DNA of 64,000 bases from Rubricoccus sp038746605. GTDB lineage: Bacteria > Bacteroidota > Rhodothermia > Rhodothermales > Rubricoccaceae. Below the pieces are notes generated by a model. It ran no database searches, had not been told where the DNA came from, and worked only from the letters and a program-made list of their open reading frames with translations. The translations under genes and the position numbers were made by a program. The stretch covers positions 1 through 64,000 of the forward strand of contig JBCDKM010000021.1 of assembly GCA_038746605.1 (NCBI GenBank), given 5' to 3'. Positions 26,100-34,217 of this stretch are shown here, one piece after another (positions within the stretch are counted from its first letter, which is position 1; every line of letters starts with the position of its first letter).

Positions 26100-28226
26100 C
26101 TATCGCGTGACGGTCAGGCGCTGCGTCCGCGTGACGATGTCACCCTGGGCCCGGACAACATAGACGCCCGGCGCGAGGCGGCTCGTCTCGATGCTCAGTG
26201 CTTCAGCCGTACCAGACGCGAGTGGCCCGTCGTGAAGGACGGCGACTTCGCGGCCGAGCGCATCGAACACGGCGACCTGCACGTCTTGGGCCGTACCCAC
26301 GGAGAGCACGAGGCGGGCCGTACCGCGAGTCGGGTTCGGCGTCGGGGCGGAAAGGCGGAAGCCCGCCGCTGCGTCCTGCTCATTCGCCACGACAGCGAAG
26401 GAGACGCTGAGTTCGAAGCGCTCAGTCCAGTCCGTCTCTCCAGCAGTGAACGTGTAGCTCTCCGTCGCGAGGTCGATCTCGTCGCCGGTGAGGCGGTCGC
26501 GAAGGATCGCGCGCGTGCCACCGGAGAGGGTGACGTCCGCGTCCACCGTGAACGTGCCAGCGCCCGACGTGGTGAACTCCACGGGCACGACGACATCGCC
26601 CTCAGGAAGCGTGTTGACAGCGGTGCGCCACGGCGAGCCATCCCGAAGGGTCGTCGGCGCGAGAAGCGCGAGGTCCGCGACGGGCGGGAGCAGCTTGGAC
26701 GCATCGCGGAGATCCCATTCTGCCGAGGCGTCTTGAGCGAAGCGGACGACGGCGAGATTGTCCCCGACGGGTGTGCCCGCCTCGGTACGCCCACTGAGCC
26801 GGAGCGCGATGGCGTTGGAGATGGCAGCAGGCCGTCCATAGAACGGCGCAGACTGGCTGCCAGTCCGGGCGGAGGCTGCGTAGGTGAACGTCGGGGCCGC
26901 CGTGAGGTCTGAGAGTTCGGCGTAGGCGCCCTGCCAGACAGCTAAGACCTCGTTGGCGGTTCCAGCCTCGAACGCCTGGAAGCCACCCACGACATCGCCA
27001 GTCGAGTTGGTCCCCTGCGGATCCCACGTCTGGATAACCGTCTGACGAGCCGGTGTGGATGTAATTCCAGACACGTTGAGGTCCTCATCGAACGGGTTGC
27101 CGATCAGGAACGCACGCGTACCGGACGCGATGGCGTAGTTCGGCGGCATGAACGTCACGTCCGATGTCGGGACGGTCCCGGTGGCAGAGAGCTCGAAACC
27201 GGTCAGTTCGACGCTCTGGCTCGTCCCGTTCCCTCCCCCTGAGGGGTCGAAGGTCCGGTCGTAGAGGTACCAGAAGAAGCCCTGGCCGGATCGGATTTCT
27301 TCATCGGTGTCGACGGGCGGCACGAAGTCGAGGCGCGTATTGCCGCCCAGCGAAACGAAGACGTTGTCGCCGAAGTTGGGGTACTGCTCCTCGTTCATCG
27401 TCCCGGCGTCTACTCCCTGGACCAAGTTGAGGTCTGCGAGGTCATCGATCAGGAAGCCTTCGACCGGAGGGGAGAGCAAGCGGTAGGCTGCGGCCGTGTC
27501 GTCCTCGCCCGGCGTGGTGAACACGAGCGGCTGCGTGATGGTCGGCATCGTCGACACCATGAAGGAGAACGTCGAGGCGGAGTAGGTGATCGCCGAGTTG
27601 GATCCATTCCAGTTGGCTTCGTCGCCGATGGCTGCGAGTAGCTCTGCAGGCGTGCCGGTCTGGAGCGATCCGTCATAGATGGCATTGTCCACCTCGGGAT
27701 CGATGTCGACGGCGGTCGTCCCGTCGGTCAATCCAGGGGGTAGCGCGGTATTGTTCGAGTTCGTGGCGTTAGAAGCGAACCCATCGCCACCATCGAGGTC
27801 GACGATGTAGAGGTACTGGGTCGTGCCTGCGTCGTCGGTCTGGTAGACCACGACCTGATCCCCACTGGTGCTGAGGGCGAACGTGCCGGTGCATCCGGCA
27901 CCGCCATCCTCACCTTCGGTGAACCCCGACGAGGACGCTCCGTCTTCGAACACCGCTTCGTCGCCAGCGCTGAGCCCTCCTGCGGGCACGACGTAGCTGA
28001 TCGCGCCCTCCCCACCCCTGAAGGTGCCATCGGACTGAACCCCGCAGTCTGCAAAGAGGATCTCCGTTCCGGCGGGGATGTCGGTCAGCGCGACGAACGC
28101 GAAGCCATCGGGCGTATCAGTGTTGACGAACGTGAGGGCGAGGTCACCGGGCGAGAGCGTGATCTGCGCCTGGGTGGGGACAGAGACTGCCAGCAGAAGA
28201 GCCGGCAAGAGAAGCAAACGTGTCAT
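26100..28226 (-). CDS. Secreted protein with T9SS type A sorting domain
   Basis: A 708-residue exported protein. MTRLLLLPALLLAVSVPTQAQ (start ATG 28226; the open frame to 28421 has no signal peptide) is a Sec signal. The body is low in Lys and rich in Asp, Gly, Thr and Ser, and includes a segment around LTFVNTDTPDGFAFVALTDI that resembles lamin-tail-type adhesive domains; no catalytic motif is recognised. The last 80 residues are a T9SS CTD: SAPTPNPTRGTARLVLSVG, a VFDALGREVAVL strand, LAPGVYVVRAQ and a final LTVTR. It is predicted to be moved through the outer membrane and anchored or released. Confidence 0.9.
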   Translation of the reverse strand: MTRLLLLPALLLAVSVPTQAQITLSPGDLALTFVNTDTPDGFAFVALTDIPAGTEILFADCGVQSDGTFRGGEGAISYVVPAGGLSAGDEAVFEDGASSSGFTEGEDGGAGCTGTFALSTSGDQVVVYQTDDAGTTQYLYIVDLDGGDGFASNATNSNNTALPPGLTDGTTAVDIDPEVDNAIYDGSLQTGTPAELLAAIGDEANWNGSNSAITYSASTFSFMVSTMPTITQPLVFTTPGEDDTAAAYRLLSPPVEGFLIDDLADLNLVQGVDAGTMNEEQYPNFGDNVFVSLGGNTRLDFVPPVDTDEEIRSGQGFFWYLYDRTFDPSGGGNGTSQSVELTGFELSATGTVPTSDVTFMPPNYAIASGTRAFLIGNPFDEDLNVSGITSTPARQTVIQTWDPQGTNSTGDVVGGFQAFEAGTANEVLAVWQGAYAELSDLTAAPTFTYAASARTGSQSAPFYGRPAAISNAIALRLSGRTEAGTPVGDNLAVVRFAQDASAEWDLRDASKLLPPVADLALLAPTTLRDGSPWRTAVNTLPEGDVVVPVEFTTSGAGTFTVDADVTLSGGTRAILRDRLTGDEIDLATESYTFTAGETDWTERFELSVSFAVVANEQDAAAGFRLSAPTPNPTRGTARLVLSVGTAQDVQVAVFDALGREVAVLHDGPLASGTAEALSIETSRLAPGVYVVRAQGDIVTRTQRLTVTR

Positions 28227-28288
28227 GGTCGATCGGGGAAGGCGAGAGCGTGTAGGGGCACAGTACGAAGGACCACACCCATACGGGA

Positions 28289-28318
28289 GGAGGGCACCGT
28301 TACCAAACGGTGCCCTCC
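28289..28318. terminator. Perfect 13-bp hairpin without T-tract
   Basis: GGAGGGCACCGTT (28289-28301), loop ACCA, AACGGTGCCCTCC (28306-28318). It sits between the small PID-CTERM-like gene (stop 28342) and the T9SS cargo gene (start 28226) on the minus strand. No U-run follows on either strand, so it is either a Bacteroidota-style T-less terminator/attenuator or an mRNA processing/stability element that sets different levels of the two genes. Confidence 0.65.
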
Positions 28319-28341
28319 AGGGACGAGCAAGGAGCGGACGA

Positions 28342-28593
28342 CTAGTCCTCGCGGCGACGGCGCAGGCGGTGAGCTGCATAGCCAGCGCCTGCGAGCGCGA
28401 GAAGACCGAGACCACCGTCAACAGGGACAGGGGGCGGCGGCGGCGGCGGCGGCGGCGGGCCAGGGCCGAGGTCGGACGTCGCGGCCTCAGAGGAGGCGGG
28501 AGCGCTGGGCTCGGCCCATGACGGGAGCGACTGGGCGACAGCGACAGACGAGCCGAACAGGATCAGCGCGGCGCAGAGCGTACGGAGAGACAT
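28342..28593 (-). CDS. Small exported protein with PID-CTERM-like sorting tail
   Basis: An 83-residue protein. Residues 1-21 are a signal peptide (LCAALILFGSSVAVAQS). A short Ser/Ala/Glu-rich middle leads to ten consecutive prolines (46-55) and the tail VPVDGGLGLLALAGAGYAAH followed by RLRRRRED. The Pro-(Ile/Val)-Asp-Gly-Gly motif, Gly/Ala-rich hydrophobic helix and Arg cluster match the tripartite PID-CTERM type of C-terminal sorting signal that I recall from Bacteroidota. The mature part would be only about 35 residues. A promoter lies at 28663-28692 and a hairpin follows the gene. The polyproline is coded by a (GGC)n tract. Confidence 0.75.
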   Translation of the reverse strand: MSLRTLCAALILFGSSVAVAQSLPSWAEPSAPASSEAATSDLGPGPPPPPPPPPPVPVDGGLGLLALAGAGYAAHRLRRRRED

Positions 28594-28662
28594 GAGGGTC
28601 TGGGCGAGAAACGAGGAGAGACGGCGACCGGCCCGGGCCACCGGTTCGTACGTGAGTGCATG

Positions 28663-28692
28663 CAAGCTACAGGTCGCGCGGATACCAAACAA
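28663..28692 (-). promoter_or_regulatory. Bacteroidota-type promoter for the small sorting-tail protein
   Basis: Minus strand: TTG (28692-28690) with a 20-nt spacer, or TTTG (28689-28686) with 16 nt, before TAGCTTG (28669-28663). It would give a leader of about 60 nt before the ATG at 28593. It lies in the 220-bp gap shared with the divergent nadC, the rest of which shows no clear element. Confidence 0.5.
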
Positions 28693-28813
28693 GGCATGCC
28701 TCGAAACGCAATCCTGCCGCAATCGGTACGGACGCGGCTCGCATGTGGCGACCTTCCCTCCCCGTTCCTCGATGTGAGTTCCTTCGCTCTTCTTCCTCCT
28801 TCTTCGAGTCCCC

Positions 28814-29716
28814 ATGCTCGCGCTCCCCGACGCTGTCTCCGATGCCCTCGAAACCCTCCTTCCGATTGCACTCAGGGAGGACATCGGGACGGGCGACATC
28901 ACCACCGAGGCGACCATTCCCAAAGGAACGCCCGCCGTCGCGCGATTCCGTGTCAAGGAGACCGGCGTGATTGCCGGGTTAGCCGTCGCTGAGCGCGTGT
29001 TCCAGGCTGTCGATCCCGACTTGGAGGTGAACTGGTCTTTCTCCGACGGAGACCGTGTCTCACCAGGAGACGAACCCGGCGACGTGCGGGGCGACGCCCG
29101 CTCCATTCTCGTCGCGGAGCGGCTCGCACTCAACCTTGTGCAGCGCATGGGCGGCATCGCGACGGCCGCCCACCGGATGGCCGAGGCGGCCCGTCCCGCG
29201 ACGGTCCTGGATACGCGCAAGACAGCACCGGGCCTCCGCCGACTCGACAAATGGGCCGTTCAACTGGGTGGCGCCGCCAACCATCGAACGGGCCTCTGGG
29301 ACATGGTTCTCATCAAGGACAACCACATCACCGCCGCTGGAGGTGTCCGCGAGGCTCTCATGGCAGCCACCGCGCACCTCGACTCGCTCGGCCTCGGCGT
29401 GCCCGTGGAGTGTGAAACCCGCACGTTGGATGAGATCGACCAAGCGCTCGCCGCACACGCGGACGGTGCCCGCCTCGACCGCCTCCTTCTCGACAACATG
29501 GTTGTGCGCACAAACGACGGGCTGGACATCTCGATGCTTCAGGAGGCCGTCACCCGGATTGCGGGACGCGTGCAAACCGAAGCCTCCGGCAACGTCACCC
29601 TGGAGACGGTCGGCGCGATCGCTACGACCGGCGTGGACTTTATCTCCAGTGGAGCCCTCACCCACAGCGTCCGCGCGCTCGACGTTTCTCTCAAGGTCGT
29701 GCTCGGTTCGCGTTGA
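28814..29716 (+). CDS. nadC: Nicotinate-nucleotide pyrophosphorylase (carboxylating)
   Basis: A 300-residue quinolinate phosphoribosyltransferase, which makes nicotinate mononucleotide from quinolinate and PRPP in de novo NAD synthesis. REDIGTGDITTEA at the N-terminus, DTRKTAPGLRRLDKWAV in the middle, and NHRTGLWDMVLIKDNHI are the family's substrate-binding motifs. The end, with TGVDFISSGALTHS, is also standard. Length is normal. It is alone, without nadA or nadB nearby. The start ATG follows a pyrimidine-rich leader. Confidence 0.97.
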   Translation: MLALPDAVSDALETLLPIALREDIGTGDITTEATIPKGTPAVARFRVKETGVIAGLAVAERVFQAVDPDLEVNWSFSDGDRVSPGDEPGDVRGDARSILVAERLALNLVQRMGGIATAAHRMAEAARPATVLDTRKTAPGLRRLDKWAVQLGGAANHRTGLWDMVLIKDNHITAAGGVREALMAATAHLDSLGLGVPVECETRTLDEIDQALAAHADGARLDRLLLDNMVVRTNDGLDISMLQEAVTRIAGRVQTEASGNVTLETVGAIATTGVDFISSGALTHSVRALDVSLKVVLGSR

Positions 29717-29796
29717 GGATGGGAGGGTGCATCACTCCGCCTCTTCGCCTCGATGCACCTCGTCGTAGACTTCATCACAGTCCACCCTACCCCCTC

Positions 29797-32052
29797 ATGC
29801 CCCGGTTGCCTCTTCTCCTTCTCGCCGCGATGGTAGCGGTCCCCGCCTTTGCCCAGGGCTTCGCCTCCGACACGCCCCCCGCTCGCGGCGAAACGGAGCC
29901 GGTAGTCACTGCAGCCGCCGCAGCGAAGACCGGCGCCGCGAGCGACCTCAGCGTTTCGTGGAACACGCCCCCGCAGTGGCTGGAGGGCGTCGCGTTCGCG
30001 GGCTCCGGCTTCAACGGCGGTGCGTACTACGGCCGCAACTGGTTCGCGGGATCTACCATCACCGCTACAGAGGACGTACCCATTGAGATCGTCTTCGACC
30101 GCTTCGACACCAGCAGTGCTCGGGTCTGGCGGCGCGACCAGGGCTACGCCAACGGAGGGGTCGGCACGTTCAACGGCGCCGCATTCGATGTCTCCGACCC
30201 CGCTAATCCTCGGCGACTGAACGTGACGTTCGTGGAGGACCCGCGCGCCTGCAACTCGGCGGATGGCATCTGGGCCCCCGGGTCCGATACCACCGGCTGC
30301 CGCGAGTACCTCTACATCATGGCGAGCGACTACGACGGCGACGGCTCCACCTACACGGACGCGTTCGGCTTCGACCTGGATGTGCTCTATGTCTTCGCGA
30401 CACGTGTCCCTAGCGAACGAGCGCTCTTCGAGAGCAATCCCGCGACCCTGGCCGTGGACGTCCCGCCCGTCCGGTTCTTCGAAGTGAGCGTGCCGAGCAA
30501 TGGGCTCGTGCAGATGGCAACGTCGTACACACCGCGCTCTGACCTCCCGGCTAACTCCCAGATCGTCTTCGAGTACACGCCAGACGGCAGAACACCTGCA
30601 CGTGTCGGGACGACGTATCCCGCGGGTCCGACGGCATTCGAGGCCACGGCGTCCCTCGATGGGCTGGACCCCAACCAGTTCTACACCTTCCGGTCTATGG
30701 TCGAGGATTCTCAGGGAACGGTTCTCTTCGAGAGCACCTCGCTCCGGCTCCAGCCACTCGTCGCTCTCAACTCGTCACTCGTCGGCGTCTGGAACGAACG
30801 CGGGAGTTGGGCAGACGTCTGGGGCTACACAGCGCCCAATGGCACGGAGTACGCACTCGTCGCGCTCCAGAGCTTCGGTCTGAGCATCGTGGACATCTCG
30901 GGGAGCACTCCGACAGAAGTCGGTTTCATCCCGACAGAGCCCGGCGCGAACGACTCCAAGGACGTCAAGGTGATCGGCGACCATGCCTACCTCGTCAACG
31001 AGGTGGGCCCGATCCAGATCGTCAGCCTCGCAGACCCCACCGCCCCCCAGCAGGTCGGTCTCCTCGATGTGCAGCCTGGAACGAACAACGGCGGCGCGCA
31101 CAACCTCAGCGTGGACGACCAGTACCTCTACGTCACTGGAGGCCGTCAGGCCGGAAACGCGGGCGTCCGCATCTACTCCGTCGAAAACCCCGCTGTCCCG
31201 ACCTTTGTGGGCGAGTACCGGCCCGATCACTTCATCCAGCCGTACTACCACGACTTCTACATTGACGGCGATATTGGGTATGGCCCCAACATCTACGGCG
31301 GCGGCGTGGACATCCTAGACCTCTCGAACCGCAGCAACCCAACGAGGATCTCCACCTTCGGCTACCCCGGCAGCGGGGCCCACAACGTCTGCGGAACCGT
31401 CGATGGCGACTACATCTACATCGGCGACGAGATCGGCTCCTCTGGCAACTGGACGCGCATCTTCGACGTGCGCGACCCGCTCAACGTGGAGCTAGAAGGC
31501 GATATCATCGTGGACCCGAACGCCGTGGTGCATAACTGCTACGTCGTGGGAGACCTGCTCCACATCGGTCATTACACCGAGGGCTACCGCGTCTTCAACG
31601 TCAGCGACCCGGTCAACCCGACCGTCGCGGCGGTCTACGACACTTTCTTGGAGCCGGAATACGGCTTCGGTGGCGTCTGGAGCATTTACCCCTTCTTTGA
31701 CTCGGGCCGCATCGCGGTCTCGGACCGCAACGGGGGCCTCTTCGTGATCGAACTGGACGACAGCGTGACGACGACCGAGCCCCCCGTGGTGCCGGGCGAG
31801 CTCGACGTGTCGGTCGGCCCCAACCCGACCTCAGGCCGCGTGGTCGTGCGGACTGCCCTGAGCGAACCCGGGCCGGTACGTCTCCGTCTGCTCGACCTTC
31901 AGGGCCGCGAGATCCGAACCGTTTTCGAAGGCGAAGCCACAGGCCTTTTCCGCGAGACGGTCCAAACCGGCGACCTCGCGCCTGGCACCTACCTCCTCCG
32001 CCTCGACACCGAGGCGGAAGCCCTCACCCGGCCGTTCACCGTCGTCCGATAG
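29797..32052 (+). CDS. Choice-of-anchor-B / LVIVD-repeat protein with T9SS tail
   Basis: A 751-residue secreted protein. MPRLPLLLLAAMVAVPAFAQ is a signal peptide (ATG 29797). An N-terminal region is followed by a seven-bladed-like LVIVD-type propeller (about 330-670), with blades such as GLSIVDISGSTPTEVGFIPT, IQIVSLADPTAPQQVG and VDILDLSNRSNPTRISTF, which is the choice-of-anchor-B family. The last 75 residues are a T9SS type A domain (VSVGPNPTSGRVVVRTALS, LAPGTYLLRLD). It is probably surface-exposed. A palindrome copy (31998-32017) lies in-frame within the sorting domain. Confidence 0.9.
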   Translation: MPRLPLLLLAAMVAVPAFAQGFASDTPPARGETEPVVTAAAAAKTGAASDLSVSWNTPPQWLEGVAFAGSGFNGGAYYGRNWFAGSTITATEDVPIEIVFDRFDTSSARVWRRDQGYANGGVGTFNGAAFDVSDPANPRRLNVTFVEDPRACNSADGIWAPGSDTTGCREYLYIMASDYDGDGSTYTDAFGFDLDVLYVFATRVPSERALFESNPATLAVDVPPVRFFEVSVPSNGLVQMATSYTPRSDLPANSQIVFEYTPDGRTPARVGTTYPAGPTAFEATASLDGLDPNQFYTFRSMVEDSQGTVLFESTSLRLQPLVALNSSLVGVWNERGSWADVWGYTAPNGTEYALVALQSFGLSIVDISGSTPTEVGFIPTEPGANDSKDVKVIGDHAYLVNEVGPIQIVSLADPTAPQQVGLLDVQPGTNNGGAHNLSVDDQYLYVTGGRQAGNAGVRIYSVENPAVPTFVGEYRPDHFIQPYYHDFYIDGDIGYGPNIYGGGVDILDLSNRSNPTRISTFGYPGSGAHNVCGTVDGDYIYIGDEIGSSGNWTRIFDVRDPLNVELEGDIIVDPNAVVHNCYVVGDLLHIGHYTEGYRVFNVSDPVNPTVAAVYDTFLEPEYGFGGVWSIYPFFDSGRIAVSDRNGGLFVIELDDSVTTTEPPVVPGELDVSVGPNPTSGRVVVRTALSEPGPVRLRLLDLQGREIRTVFEGEATGLFRETVQTGDLAPGTYLLRLDTEAEALTRPFTVVR
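31998..32017. repeat. Copy of 20-bp dispersed palindrome
   Basis: CCGCCTCGACACCGAGGCGG, 8-bp arms around ACAC, in-frame in the T9SS tail of the choice-of-anchor-B gene (Arg-Leu-Asp-Thr-Glu-Ala). Confidence 0.8.
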
Positions 32053-32064
32053 CATCTGAACACA

Positions 32065-32099
32065 GCGACGCCCCGGCGGGGTGAAAGCCGGGGCGTCGC
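32065..32099. terminator. Strong GC hairpin between convergent genes
   Basis: GCGACGCCCCGGC (32065-32077) pairs perfectly with GCCGGGGCGTCGC (32087-32099) across a 9-nt loop. It starts 13 bp after the stop of the choice-of-anchor-B gene and precedes the stop of the convergent rlpA-like gene. There is no T-tract, as with the hairpin at 28289. Confidence 0.65.
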
Positions 32100-32138
32100 G
32101 AGGTGACAGGCGTGGCGCGATGCGCTACCGAGGCGGGT

Positions 32139-32618
32139 CTAGTAGTGGCGCACCTTCCGGGGCGGCGGCGCCTGGCGGCTCGGCAGCGTGGCTGGGTCCA
32201 CGATCTCGTACGCGACCCGGGCCGTGCCTCGGCTTCGCATCTGGAGGCGGTCGGCGGCAGCGCCGGAGAAGTCGAGCACGCGGCCCCGGATGAACGGCCC
32301 CCGGTCATTGACCCGGACGATGATTCGGCGACCGGTGCGTTCGTCTTCCACGCGGAGGATGGTCCCAAACGGCAGCGACTTGTGGGCGACCGTCATCGCG
32401 CCGTGATCGTACCGCTCGCCAGAGGCCGTGCGGCGTCCATGGAAATACCGCGCGTAGTAGCTCGCGACGCCTCGGCTCATGCGCCGCTCCGCGCGGCGGT
32501 CGCCGGGTGTGATGACCTCCTGGCGAGCCGTGGGCTGATCAGAAGTGGTGGATTGGGCGGGCGCGGGCCCCGAGAGCGCAACCGCGAGCGCGGCGCAAAG
32601 CAGTGTCCGTCGGATCAC
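32139..32618 (-). CDS. rlpA: RlpA-like septal ring lytic transglycosylase
   Basis: A 159-residue exported protein with a double-psi beta-barrel. MSRGVASYYARYFHGRRTAS opens the domain, AMTVAHKSLPFGT and VNDRGPFIRGRVLDFS are the RlpA core, including the conserved Asp in each of the last two pieces. The start is taken as GTG 32618, which gives a normal signal peptide (VIRRTLLCAALAVALSG); the longer frame to 32690 begins on top of the predicted -7 box (32685-32691) and so is unlikely. There is no SPOR domain. It cleaves denuded peptidoglycan strands or helps daughter-cell separation. Confidence 0.85.
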   Translation of the reverse strand: MIRRTLLCAALAVALSGPAPAQSTTSDQPTARQEVITPGDRRAERRMSRGVASYYARYFHGRRTASGERYDHGAMTVAHKSLPFGTILRVEDERTGRRIIVRVNDRGPFIRGRVLDFSGAAADRLQMRSRGTARVAYEIVDPATLPSRQAPPPRKVRHY

Positions 32619-32684
32619 AGAGGAACCGGTGGGTGAGACAGCAGGAGCGCCTGCTGAAGGCGCTTTCACCGAGGTGAACGGTCT

Positions 32685-32691
32685 CAACATA
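32685..32691 (-). promoter_or_regulatory. Putative -7 element of rlpA
   Basis: TATGTTG on the minus strand fits the TAnnTTG form seen at other promoters in this window. Its position leaves about 60 nt of leader before GTG 32618. No matching TTG was found 19-20 nt upstream, so confidence is limited. Confidence 0.35.
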
Positions 32692-32838
32692 GGGCGGCAC
32701 GATGTACCCGTCTGTTCTACGAGGCGGTATCGTCACTTCTTGGCTCTCCCTTGACCGCCCATTGACTCGGCGCTCGCGCAGCCTCCACACGTCCTTCTCC
32801 CTGCGTTCGCGCGCCGCGCCGTCCGGTATCTTCCGCCC

Positions 32839-33480
32839 ATGAGTCTTTCGCTCGCCCTCCTCTTCGGAAGCGCGTATCTCCTCGGTGCGATTCCGTTCAG
32901 CCTCGTGGTTGCGCGGTTGCGAGGGGTCGATCTGCGCCGGCACGGCAGCGGCAACGCAGGCGCGACGAACGCGATGCGCGTCCTCGGTAAGGGACCGGGC
33001 GCGCTCGTCTTCGCGCTGGACTTTTTCAAGGGCCTCCTCGCGACGGTCGTACTCCCCACGACGCTACTCGGCGCCGCTGCGCCTGAGTGGACGATGGTCG
33101 CTGCAGGGGCCACAGCGATGATCGGGCACGTGTTCACCGTCTGGGGTGCGCTGTTCTTCGGCGGTTGGAAGGGAGGAAAAGGCGTCGCGACAGGCGCTGG
33201 AATGCTGACCGGCCTCGTGCCCGTCGCGGTCCTCGCCGGACTGATCGTGTTCGTCTCGACGGTCGCGCTGTCCCGCATGGTGTCCCTCGGCTCCATCCTC
33301 GCCGCGACGACGATTCCCATTGCCCTCGGGGCGCAGTCTCTGCTGTATCCGAGCACGACGCCCGGCCGCGCCATCTGGATCTTCGCCATCGCGGTCCCGC
33401 TTTTCATTCTCTGGACGCACCGAAGCAACGTGCAGCGCTTGCTCGACGGGACCGAGGCCAAAGTCACCGACACCGCCTAA
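32839..33480 (+). CDS. plsY: Acyl-phosphate glycerol-3-phosphate acyltransferase
   Basis: A 213-residue inner-membrane protein. The three PlsY motifs are visible: GSGNAGATNAMRVLGKGPG (phosphate/acyl-binding), FFGGWKGGKGVATGAG and the start LLGAIPFSLVVARL. Six to seven hydrophobic segments fit. It acylates glycerol-3-phosphate using acyl-phosphate, the first step of phospholipid synthesis. Just upstream GGTATCTTCCGCCC directly precedes the ATG, so the mRNA may be nearly leaderless. The next gene begins 8 bp after its stop. Confidence 0.97.
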   Translation: MSLSLALLFGSAYLLGAIPFSLVVARLRGVDLRRHGSGNAGATNAMRVLGKGPGALVFALDFFKGLLATVVLPTTLLGAAAPEWTMVAAGATAMIGHVFTVWGALFFGGWKGGKGVATGAGMLTGLVPVAVLAGLIVFVSTVALSRMVSLGSILAATTIPIALGAQSLLYPSTTPGRAIWIFAIAVPLFILWTHRSNVQRLLDGTEAKVTDTA

Positions 33481-33488
33481 TCCTCGCG

Positions 33489-34208
33489 ATGCGCGTTCTC
33501 TTCCTCTTCGCGCTGGCCGTCAGTGCGGTCGCCTCGGCTCAGTCTCCGCTCACCGACCGGACCGGCTTCCAACTACTCGTCTCGGAGTTCAACGAGAACG
33601 GCTCGCTCGGCACCCTCGCGCGAACAGAAGAGTTAGGCGGGCTGGATAGCCCGGATCACCACCGATTCGGGGTCGATGTGACCGCCTTGCGGCGATGGAG
33701 CAGCGGGTTCAGCCTGGGACTTCGCGGCGGCGTCTACCGCTACGACCCGGTCGGCCTCGGGGGCCGCGCGGGCCTCACGCTCGGACTCGCGACAGGGCTA
33801 ACCGGGAGCACGGACCTCCGCATCGAGACCGAGGTGGGCTACCTCCAGGGAAGGTTCGACGACCCGGAGACAGGCTACGAGGCGGCGGCTGTTCAGGCAG
33901 ATGGGGTCCTCCTGCTCCAGCAACGATTACCGCTGCCAGGCTCTCTCGACTTCCGCCTCGCCGCCGGACCCTACGCCGTGCTCACCAACACCCTCGACGC
34001 CTACAATGTGGACGACCCGTCCCGCGAGGGCAGCGAGTTCGAGGACGCCGTCTTCCATGGAGGCGTGCAGGTCGGAGCAGCCCTGACATTCGCGCTTCTC
34101 GATGCCCGGCTCGCCATCGCGCCTGTCACGAGGTTTGCCTTAGCGGGCGAGACGGAGCCCGCCGCCTTCTCTGCTGTACCTGGCGGCGGGATCTGGGTCG
34201 ATTTCTAA
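33489..34208 (+). CDS. Predicted outer-membrane beta-barrel protein
   Basis: A 239-residue exported protein. MRVLFLFALAVSAVASAQ is a signal peptide. The rest consists of alternating short amphipathic strands (FGVDVTALRRWSSGFSLGLR, DLRIETEVGYLQGRF, SLDFRLAAGPYAVL) and ends in a terminal aromatic strand GGGIWVDF, as expected for an 8-10-stranded barrel. No named family is recognised. It lies 8 bp after plsY and probably shares its transcript. Confidence 0.7.
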   Translation: MRVLFLFALAVSAVASAQSPLTDRTGFQLLVSEFNENGSLGTLARTEELGGLDSPDHHRFGVDVTALRRWSSGFSLGLRGGVYRYDPVGLGGRAGLTLGLATGLTGSTDLRIETEVGYLQGRFDDPETGYEAAAVQADGVLLLQQRLPLPGSLDFRLAAGPYAVLTNTLDAYNVDDPSREGSEFEDAVFHGGVQVGAALTFALLDARLAIAPVTRFALAGETEPAAFSAVPGGGIWVDF

Positions 34209-34217
34209 CGGGACCGC

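Noticed and set aside
32639..32690. ATG 32690 as the start of the rlpA-like gene
   Set aside because: It overlaps the putative -7 box and would place 24 non-hydrophobic residues before the signal peptide. GTG 32618 fits better.
33087..33488. An N-terminal extension of the beta-barrel gene through plsY
   Set aside because: The frame is open but reads antiphase through plsY. The signal peptide begins at ATG 33489.
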